Below, piece by piece: positions 15,989 through 21,315 of a stretch of DNA of 37,070 nt. The position numbers and the translations under genes are program-made. Origin of the DNA: Paludibacteraceae bacterium (GTDB taxonomy: Bacteria > Bacteroidota > Bacteroidia > Bacteroidales > Paludibacteraceae); the NCBI GenBank assembly GCA_017444065.1, contig JAFSXJ010000140.1, forward strand, positions 1-37,070, read 5' to 3'. Numbering within the stretch: the stretch's first letter is position 1; every line of letters begins with the position of its first letter. Under the pieces are notes generated by a model. The model was not told the DNA's origin. It saw only the letters and a program-made list of their open reading frames with translations, and ran no database searches.

Positions 15989-16819
15989 TTATTGTACAGG
16001 TTGTAGTGTTGCGGAACAAGAGGTGAGTCCTTCGGCATTGAGCAGTTGGTAGCGGATGACCGATTCTTCGTCCTGCCAGGCAATGGTGGTCTGTTCACCC
16101 AGATAGACCTCGCGCGAATAATGGATATCCAGCCGCCAAAGCTGTTGCACGCCGGATGCTGATTGCAGCATGGCCGGGTCTTGCGGCTGCCCCAGCTGCC
16201 AGCTCGTAAGGGCTAAGGGCTGATAGGTATCGAGCATCGCCTGCAGGTACTTGCAGGAGTTGCAGTGGCGGTTGTAGTCGAGATCGGAGTAACGGATAGT
16301 GTACGGCACACTCGGTGCATCGGGCAAGGATACCATTCGCGGTGCGCGGGACATGGGCAGCACCTCGCCATCGACGCAGTCCTTGAAGATGGGGTCGTCA
16401 AACACGTTCGCTATCTCGCGTTTCTCCATATCCAGCACCGCCCATACGCTCTTCACCCCGCCTATCAGCAGCCGGCCGTCTCTGCTTTGCTCGTTGAGCG
16501 CAGCGGGCTTTTTGCTTTGAGCGGAGCTGTCAACCAGATATATCCTGTAGTCACGTGTGGACAGCATGTGTGCGTTCTGCTCAATCCACGTCTCGAAGAC
16601 GACATGCTGCTGCGGCATAGGCATGTAGGACATTTGTACCGACATGTGCGTGAGTATCCACGTCAGGTCACGCGGATGAAGCACGGCAATACCGAAACCT
16701 AATTCGTCCGCCACGCGTCCCGCCACCTCAAGCAGGTACTCCTCAAGCGCCACCCAACGCAGGTGCTTGGTGTCGTCCACATCCTGGTAGCGGATTGTAT
16801 ATTCGTAGGTATATTTCAT
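15989..16819 (-). CDS. Acyl-ACP thioesterase (FatA/FatB-like)
   Basis: This 276-residue double hot-dog thioesterase (PF01643 type) releases fatty acids from acyl carrier protein in the cytosol. The first hot-dog starts YTIRYQDVDDTKHLRWVALEEYLLEVAG, with AVLHPRDLTWILTHMSVQM and the WIEQNAHMLSTRDYRIY strand. The second starts YTIRYSDLDYNRHCNSCKYLQ, which carries the Asn/His pair expected for catalysis. The frame is open for 25 more codons upstream, but the promoter at 16841-16872 lies inside that extension, so ATG 16819 is the true start. It leads an operon with the NrdJ-like domain and rnr. Confidence 0.88.
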   Translation of the reverse strand: MKYTYEYTIRYQDVDDTKHLRWVALEEYLLEVAGRVADELGFGIAVLHPRDLTWILTHMSVQMSYMPMPQQHVVFETWIEQNAHMLSTRDYRIYLVDSSAQSKKPAALNEQSRDGRLLIGGVKSVWAVLDMEKREIANVFDDPIFKDCVDGEVLPMSRAPRMVSLPDAPSVPYTIRYSDLDYNRHCNSCKYLQAMLDTYQPLALTSWQLGQPQDPAMLQSASGVQQLWRLDIHYSREVYLGEQTTIAWQDEESVIRYQLLNAEGLTSCSATLQPVQ

Positions 16820-16840
16820 CGAACAAATCAATTTAGCCCA

Positions 16841-16872
16841 CAAAGGTACAAAAAATATTTGACGTTTGCAAA
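16841..16872 (-). promoter_or_regulatory. Promoter of the thioesterase group
   Basis: On the minus strand, TTTG at 16872-16869 and TACCTTTG at 16848-16841, spacer 20 bp. Predicted start near 16835, giving a leader of about 16 nt. This decides the start codon of the downstream gene. Confidence 0.75.
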
Positions 16873-16919
16873 TTTTTCTCAAACAAAGTTGCAAATATCT
16901 TCATTTTCCGACATGGACG

Positions 16920-16964
16920 AGAAAAACTCAGGCGCAACGGGATGTGCTGTTCCGTTGCGCCTGA
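16920..16964 (-). terminator. Terminator downstream of the first MNT/HepT locus
   Basis: A perfect 13-bp inverted repeat, TCAGGCGCAACGG (16928-16940) with CCGTTGCGCCTGA (16952-16964), encloses an 11-nt loop. Read on the minus strand it is followed by GTTTTTC, as in a Rho-independent terminator. It would stop transcription coming from the MNT/HepT locus and shield the thioesterase promoter. Confidence 0.65.
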
Positions 16965-17207
16965 TGAATGGACGCCCATGCGTCAGAGGGTATTACAAGG
17001 ACACCTTCTTGTTGATGTTCTGCTATTTGACTACCGGGGTTGCGGTGTTTGCATTTCTGCGCTGCGCGCACTGTAATGCGAGAGGATAATACTTTGTCCC
17101 TTCGAACATCTGAAGCATTCTGTCTTCTTCAGGCTGTCCGGCCTGTTCGTCTCTTTTCGGTGCACCGCTGTGCCGGCTACTTTCGTCCACCACCCAACTA
17201 TGCACCA

Positions 17208-17381
17208 CCTCGCCTTGCAGGCTGCTTCGCCTATAATCTCCAACAACTTAACATAGCCATAATACAAAACAGGGTCATGCTCCCCGAAATCCATCGGGTG
17301 CTTCTCCTACGACTTCTGCAGACGGTCAATGCTTTCAAGAATGTGTAGCAGTCGCTCTTTGCCTCTTATGCTTTCTCTCAT
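17208..17381 (-). pseudogene. Decayed HepT-type HEPN toxin gene
   Basis: Starting at ATG 17381, which overlaps the MNT gene by 47 nt as usual in these pairs, the frame reads MRESIRGKERLLHILESIDR and then meets a TAG at 17309-17307 (codon 25). The same frame continues after the stop with the recognisable LYYGYVKLLEIIGEAA segment. Likeness to HepT ends near 17208. The C-terminal half with the R-x4-H-x-Y ribonuclease motif, present in the copy at 35253-35602, is missing; the frame runs on to 17031 in unrelated sequence. The toxin therefore carries an internal stop and has lost its active site. Nothing recognisable is seen between 16965 and 17207. Confidence 0.75.
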
Positions 17382-17673
17382 AAATAAGTATTTTGTCTCT
17401 ATTTGCACTCTCCACAGCAAAAGGCATCAAGGTGCCTTCGCGCACCAAGTCAATCTCTTTGCCAAGCAATTCGGTCAAATCAGAATACATTCCTCCATGA
17501 TCAAGTAGAGAGAACCGAACTTTTGGTGTAGTAGTAAACAGCAAATCGACATCGCTGTCCGGGCGCTCGTCGCCACGGGCACAGGAGCCGAACAAGTATG
17601 CTCGTTCGACCGGCTGGGTAGCAAGATACGCCTGTATCTTCGGAATCATGGTCTGTACTTCAGGACTGGGCAT
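17335..17673 (-). CDS. MNT-family nucleotidyltransferase antitoxin (MntA-like)
   Basis: This 112-residue minimal nucleotidyltransferase is the antitoxin type of HepT/MntA systems, which neutralises HepT by adding AMP near its active site. The GSx10DxD signature is complete in GSCARGDERPDSDVD (G29, S30, D41, D43). The first 45 residues agree with the copy at 35586-35894 at 43 positions; the C-terminal half is different (TTTPKVRFSLLDHGGMYSD). The last 10 or so residues are basic and overlap the HepT start. Its own toxin gene is broken, so it either has another target or is a relic. Promoter at 17727-17758. Confidence 0.85.
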   Translation of the reverse strand: MPSPEVQTMIPKIQAYLATQPVERAYLFGSCARGDERPDSDVDLLFTTTPKVRFSLLDHGGMYSDLTELLGKEIDLVREGTLMPFAVESANRDKILIYERKHKRQRATATHS

Positions 17674-17726
17674 AAAAACATTTACGATTTATTCATTTAA
17701 TATTTACCATTTTTCTTTATCGACTG

Positions 17727-17758
17727 CAAAGATACGAAAAATAATCGACATTTACAAG
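17727..17758 (-). promoter_or_regulatory. Promoter of the first MNT gene
   Basis: On the minus strand, CTTG at 17758-17755 and TATCTTTG at 17734-17727, spacer 20 bp. Transcription should begin near 17720, about 47 nt before the ATG at 17673. It is divergent to the promoter at 17774-17805. Confidence 0.6.
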
Positions 17759-17773
17759 TTTTTGGGGAAATAA

Positions 17774-17805
17774 TTTGCATTAATGCAAAAAATGTTGTAC
17801 TTTTG
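17774..17805 (+). promoter_or_regulatory. Promoter of the DUF1460 amidase gene
   Basis: TTTG at 17774-17777 and TACTTTTG at 17798-17805, spacer 20 bp. A palindrome TTTGCATTAATGCAAA (17774-17789) overlaps the -33 box and could bind a regulator. The ATG follows at 17826. Confidence 0.65.
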
Positions 17806-17825
17806 CAGGGAAATTATCCATAAGT

Positions 17826-18812
17826 ATGCAACGGAAACAACTTTTTCACAGGATTATTCTTTGCGTCGCAATATTCTTGTCCGGCGCAATGGCTGCAAAA
17901 GCAACAACAGCAACAGCCACAGGCGTAACGGCAACGTCCAATGAAGATGTGAATGTCTCGACTGCAGACACGACGAATCAGACGGCGCACAATATTGCAA
18001 TCTACGAGCGTGTGGCGGCAGCGTTGCAGCCGCAAGCAGCAGAACTGACAATGGCGGAACTGGTTGTGCAGGTTGCGCTTCAGATGCTCGGCACACCATA
18101 TTTATGGGCATCATTAGAGAGCGAGCCGGAACAATTGCAGGTGTTTCTGGACAAGACGGACTGCATCCTGTTTGTCGAACTGTCAACATGCATGGCGCTG
18201 ACGCTGAAGGGCAAACGAATTGTGCAAGCCGGTGACGGCGAACACTATGCGAACAGACCTACGCCATCAGTGGAAGATGCCCGGCCGTCGTACAATCTGC
18301 TGTGCGAGAACATACGGAACATGCGGTACAGATTGGGTGTTGTGGATGGTTACGCTTCGCGGATTCACTATACGTCCGAGTGGCTGCTGCAGAACGCCAC
18401 GAACGGGATTCTTCGCGAATATACGAACGAGTTGGGTAAGGAGTTTGAACAGACGTTCAGTTACATGTCCGCACATCCGCAGAAATATTACCAACTCAGC
18501 CACAATGTGTGCGAGTTAGGCAAGATACGGATGATAGAGGGGCGACTGAACAAGCAGAAGCCATACTACTTCATCCCGCAAAAAGAACTGCGCAAAAAGA
18601 AAGTGATGGCGCAAATCAAGAGCGGCGACATTATCACATTCATCTCGCCGCGCGAAGGTCTGGACCTTGCGCACGTGGCAATCGCCTACGAACATGACGG
18701 AGCGATGCACTTCATCCATGCGTCATACGGGGCGAAGAAAGTAATCATCGAACCGAAGACACTTGCCGAATATGCCACGAACGGCATACGAATATCGCGG
18801 CTGAGAGATTAG
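17826..18812 (+). CDS. Secreted DUF1460 family amidase (NlpC/P60-like)
   Basis: This 328-residue exported protein of the DUF1460 family (PF07313) includes N-acetylmuramoyl-L-alanine amidase-like cysteine hydrolases with an NlpC/P60-type fold. A signal peptide covers about residues 1-26 (MQRKQLFHRIILCVAIFLSGAMA), followed by a Thr/Ala-rich linker to about residue 50. Family features are QMLGTPYLWASLE, the probable nucleophile in TDCILFVE, a long middle region (YTSEWLLQNA, YYQLSHN), and the His-containing GLDLAHVAIAYEHDG with FIHASYGAKKV. It probably trims peptidoglycan fragments in the periplasm. The gene stands alone and meets the channel gene tail to tail, their stops overlapping by 4 nt. 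Confidence 0.87.
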   Translation: MQRKQLFHRIILCVAIFLSGAMAAKATTATATGVTATSNEDVNVSTADTTNQTAHNIAIYERVAAALQPQAAELTMAELVVQVALQMLGTPYLWASLESEPEQLQVFLDKTDCILFVELSTCMALTLKGKRIVQAGDGEHYANRPTPSVEDARPSYNLLCENIRNMRYRLGVVDGYASRIHYTSEWLLQNATNGILREYTNELGKEFEQTFSYMSAHPQKYYQLSHNVCELGKIRMIEGRLNKQKPYYFIPQKELRKKKVMAQIKSGDIITFISPREGLDLAHVAIAYEHDGAMHFIHASYGAKKVIIEPKTLAEYATNGIRISRLRD

Positions 18813-19591
18813 TTCATTTTTTTCTCCAATTCGTTCAGCTTGCGCTCCATGCGGTCAAGCTGCTCCTTGAGGTCGTCGTTGTTATCCTCGACCATGGCAT
18901 CGACAAACACGGAGTTGATGAACGACATTCCCAACAAACCGAATGCGACAAGCAAAGCGCAGAAGTACACTCGCGACAACTTGCCGACGAACGGCGATGT
19001 TGCCGCCACGATGGCGTCGGGAATCTCGTACCAGCCTTCCACTGTGAACACACGGAAGACCGAATAGATAGCGTCCAGCGGCGTGCCGAAATACTGCGGA
19101 GCAATCTCGCGGTACAGTCCGCAGTTAATCATACCGAATATCACCAGCAACAATCCGAAAGCAGTCATCACAACGCCTGTGGCTTTCAGTCCTCGGCGCA
19201 GACCGGCGGCAATCTGTGTAATCTTCGGGAAGAAATGCAGTACGCGGAACAGACGCAGCAAACGCGTGAGTCGCAAGGTCAGCAGCACAGAGAAATCAAA
19301 CGCCGCGACATCCAGAAACGGCGTTACCAGCGAAGGCAGCGACAGGATAACCAGCACACCGTCGAACCTGTTCCAGCCGTCACGCCAGTAGCCTTTAATG
19401 CCGAAACTCTGATGCTTAATCACCATCTCCGTCACGAAAAACAGCGTGCAGAACATATCCACGTATGCAAAAGCCTGATAATCAATACCCGTTTCCTGCA
19501 GGTAGATGGCAATACTGTTCAACAGGATGACCGCGAGAACAACGTGGTCGTTGATGAAGAACCGTTTGATGGGATTCGTGTGTGCTGCCAT
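18809..19591 (-). CDS. Voltage-gated sodium channel-like ion transporter (NaChBac type)
   Basis: This 260-residue single-repeat, six-helix cation channel forms homotetramers in the inner membrane. S1 to S3 include VVLAVILLNSIAIYLQETG and FFVTEMVIK. S4 is a clear voltage sensor with Arg every third or fourth residue, LTLRLTRLLRLFRVLHFFPK. The pore loop has FTVEGWYEIPD, matching the T-x-E-S-W selectivity filter of bacterial sodium channels with Gly for Ser. A C-terminal coiled coil (LKEQLDRMERKLNELEKKMN) fits the tetramerisation helix of NaChBac. It follows the GNAT fusion gene by 26 nt and probably shares its promoter. Confidence 0.9.
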   Translation of the reverse strand: MAAHTNPIKRFFINDHVVLAVILLNSIAIYLQETGIDYQAFAYVDMFCTLFFVTEMVIKHQSFGIKGYWRDGWNRFDGVLVILSLPSLVTPFLDVAAFDFSVLLTLRLTRLLRLFRVLHFFPKITQIAAGLRRGLKATGVVMTAFGLLLVIFGMINCGLYREIAPQYFGTPLDAIYSVFRVFTVEGWYEIPDAIVAATSPFVGKLSRVYFCALLVAFGLLGMSFINSVFVDAMVEDNNDDLKEQLDRMERKLNELEKKMN

Positions 19592-19617
19592 AGCGGTTGG
19601 TTGTTTAGCGGTTAGTA

Positions 19618-20496
19618 TCAGTATTTGCGTGTAGCGCGTGTGAGGCGGCGCTCCATGAGGATGTGCGGGATGTCGGCTTCAATGAAGACGGAACCGACCG
19701 TGTGGAAGCGGAAGTGCTTGTAGAACGGTACGGCTTGCTGCTGGGCATGCAGGCGCAGTATATCCGCGCCCTGCCGGCGTGCCTCGGCAATGAGGTGCGT
19801 CATGAGCAGACGCCCGAAGCCCAAGCCGCGTTCGGTGGTGAGCATGCGTCCGACACGTATGACACGCGGCGGTGTTTCGTTGTGGATAGCCTGTTCGTAG
19901 GTCCTCTCGTCACTATAATCGTTGAACAGGCGCGCGTATGCAACGACCTTTCCCTGTTGGCGAAGGGAGATGTGCGTTGCGGTGTAGTCAATATCGTCCT
20001 CGTCGAGGTATCGGATGCCCTGTTCAAGGACAAAGACGACGAACCGCGCCTTGAGAATCTCGTAGATGTCGGCTTGTGAGAGTTTGGCAAAGGGCTTGAT
20101 TTCCAGTGTTATGCCTTTGGGAATCGGCGTACGGGCAGTAGGTTTGAGCAATCTGGGCGGCTTCTGCAGCAAGAGTTGCTCTTTGACCTTGCGATAGGCG
20201 TACTGTCGCGGTGTGACACATTTGAGCGAACTGCCGACAGGCAGCGAGCGGTTGTACTGGTCCATTTCCTGCGCAATGAGTTTGTACTGCTCGGGGTCCG
20301 CCAGCATCGGATTGATGACGGTGTTGATCTGGCTGTGGAGTGCGCGGGCATCTTTCTGCGCCTTGGTGGCAGGTCCCTTATAGGGATTCATGTGGTAGGT
20401 ATGTTCCTTTCCATTGCGAACGCGATGCACATCGTCGCTTTTTTTGTTCTCTTTGCCGGAGACAATCGAGCCGTCAACTCTTCTTACTTTTGCCAT
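19618..20496 (-). CDS. GNAT acetyltransferase (ElaA-like) fused to a Bacteroidales N-terminal domain
   Basis: Of the 292 residues, the C-terminal part (about 128-292) is an ElaA-like GNAT: ILKARFVVFVLEQGIRYLDEDDIDY, AYARLFNDY, then the acetyl-CoA loop VGRMLTTERGLGFGRLLMTHLI and HAQQQAVPFYKHFRF. The N-terminal 115 residues are a separate basic unit with YHMNPYKGPATKAQKDARALH, a phrase I associate with short Bacteroidota proteins of unknown function that carry a KxNGKxHTYH-type start. The substrate is unknown. The leader is long (about 240 nt) and consists largely of an 11-bp array (20567-20731) behind the promoter at 20743-20774. The ion-channel gene follows 26 nt later. Confidence 0.8.
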   Translation of the reverse strand: MAKVRRVDGSIVSGKENKKSDDVHRVRNGKEHTYHMNPYKGPATKAQKDARALHSQINTVINPMLADPEQYKLIAQEMDQYNRSLPVGSSLKCVTPRQYAYRKVKEQLLLQKPPRLLKPTARTPIPKGITLEIKPFAKLSQADIYEILKARFVVFVLEQGIRYLDEDDIDYTATHISLRQQGKVVAYARLFNDYSDERTYEQAIHNETPPRVIRVGRMLTTERGLGFGRLLMTHLIAEARRQGADILRLHAQQQAVPFYKHFRFHTVGSVFIEADIPHILMERRLTRATRKY

Positions 20497-20566
20497 GATT
20501 TTATGCCTTAGAGTATATATACTACGTATATATAGTATTTGTTCACTTTACGTTTTTTGAGGGCTT

Positions 20567-20731
20567 TATCCTACGGTTATCATATGGGTATGCTACGGTT
20601 ATCCTATGGTAAGACCTGCCCTTTGCCCCTACTTTTGCCGTACTTTAGCCGCTATCGGAATGCAATCAGGTTGTAGTCGGGTTGTGGCCGGGGTGTAGTC
20701 GGATTGCAGTCGGGGTGTAGCCGTGGGTGCA
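20567..20731. repeat. Fifteen 11-bp phased degenerate units in a 5' leader
   Basis: Cutting every 11 bases from 20567 gives TATCCTACGGT, TATCATATGGG, TATGCTACGGT, TATCCTATGGT, AAGACCTGCCC, TTTGCCCCTAC, TTTTGCCGTAC, TTTAGCCGCTA, TCGGAATGCAA, TCAGGTTGTAG, TCGGGTTGTGG, CCGGGGTGTAG, TCGGATTGCAG, TCGGGGTGTAG, CCGTGGGTGCA. The phase never breaks over 165 bp, while the unit changes through at least three sub-families. The array starts at the predicted transcription start of the GNAT gene and lies in its untranslated leader. A TATA-rich palindrome, AGTATATATACT (20512-20523), follows near the ATG. Confidence 0.85.
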
Positions 20732-20742
20732 CAAACGACATG

Positions 20743-20774
20743 CAAAGGTACAAAAAAATTTGCATTCATGCAAA
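20743..20774 (-). promoter_or_regulatory. Promoter of the GNAT / ion channel pair
   Basis: On the minus strand, TTTG at 20774-20771 and TACCTTTG at 20750-20743, spacer 20 bp. The inverted TTTGCATGAATGCAAA (20759-20774) overlaps the -33 element. Confidence 0.7.
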
Positions 20775-20831
20775 TATTTTCATGTAAATTTCTATATTGC
20801 TCTACAAAATACGATATTTTTCACCCAAAAA

Positions 20832-20863
20832 TTTGCAAATGTCAATTATTTTTTGTAACTTTG
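20832..20863 (+). promoter_or_regulatory. Promoter of the LRR protein gene
   Basis: TTTG at 20832-20835 and TAACTTTG at 20856-20863, spacer 20 bp. It is divergent to the GNAT promoter. The leader to the ATG at 21316 would be about 445 nt and is full of direct repeats. Confidence 0.7.
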
Positions 20864-20883
20864 CAGGCGTATTGTGAAATAAG

Positions 20884-21080
20884 GTCAACAATTACCCAAA
20901 TTGTCCCAAAAATATATAAATATAAGTCAACAATTACCCAAATTGTCCAAAAAGATAATTACTCACCATTAGCCGAAATACAGTATAAAGCCACCAAGAT
21001 AGTATAACAGCCTAATCAAGATAGTATAACAACCCACCAACTTATGTAACATTTTATCGACTTATGAAACATTTTTACAA
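20884..21080 (+). repeat. Three pairs of direct repeats in the LRR gene leader
   Basis: A 23-bp sequence starting GTCAACAATTACCC occurs at 20884-20906 and exactly again at 20926-20948. AAGATAGTATAACA occurs at 20996-21009 and 21018-21031. A 20-bp tandem unit starting CTTATG(T/A)AACATTTT occurs at 21041-21060 and 21061-21080. Spacings of start points are 42, 22 and 20 bp. These pairs fill most of the first half of the 819-nt gene-free stretch 20497-21315. Confidence 0.8.
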
Positions 21081-21219
21081 ACACACGCTTGGCGAGGCGT
21101 GTCATTTCGGACAGGCGGACGGCCTGACGATATATGTGGAGCACTCGACCACTACCTGATAATCTCAAGTTACGATTACGCATTCAAGAGCCTGGCTCAC
21201 TACGCCCTCCACAAGAGGT
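21064..21219 (+). pseudogene. Possible small gene remnant with a frameshift
   Basis: From ATG 21064 a frame reads MKHFYKHTLGEACHFGQADG and ends in TGA after 31 codons. A neighbouring frame then continues in coding-like fashion as DHYLIISSYDYAFKSLAHYA up to the 7-bp repeats at 21215. Together they look like one short gene broken by a frameshift, or a leader peptide followed by chance sequence. No family is recognised. Confidence 0.25.
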
Positions 21220-21291
21220 CAGAGGTCAGCAGTCAGCAATCAGAAGTCAAGGGGCAGAAGTCAGAGGGCAGAAGTCAGAGGGCAGAAGATA
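21215..21291 (+). repeat. Eleven 7-bp tandem units before the LRR gene
   Basis: The units are GAGGTCA, GAGGTCA, GCAGTCA, GCAATCA, GAAGTCA, AGGGGCA, GAAGTCA, GAGGGCA, GAAGTCA, GAGGGCA and GAAGATA. The array ends 24 nt before the ATG at 21316. Confidence 0.88.
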
Positions 21292-21315
21292 TGCAAACTA
21301 CAAATGCACGAAGAT

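Noticed and set aside
15988-16098. N-terminal extension of the NrdJ-like frame
   Set aside because: It overlaps the coding end of the thioesterase gene in another frame; ATG 15987 fits the family and the spacing.
16820-16894. N-terminal extension of the thioesterase frame
   Set aside because: The promoter at 16841-16872 lies within it, and the residues have no family likeness.
17023-17208. Open frame on the minus strand behind the HepT remnant
   Set aside because: No family likeness, no start signal and no promoter. It may be filler sequence that replaced the HepT end.
17307-17309. TAG in HepT read as selenocysteine- or pyrrolysine-type recoding
   Set aside because: TAG recoding is not expected in Bacteroidales, and the gene has also lost its C-terminal half, so decay is simpler.
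20884-20948. Repeated 23-bp sequence resembling CRISPR repeats
   Set aside because: Only two copies with a 19-nt spacer between them, no third repeat and no cas gene in the window.
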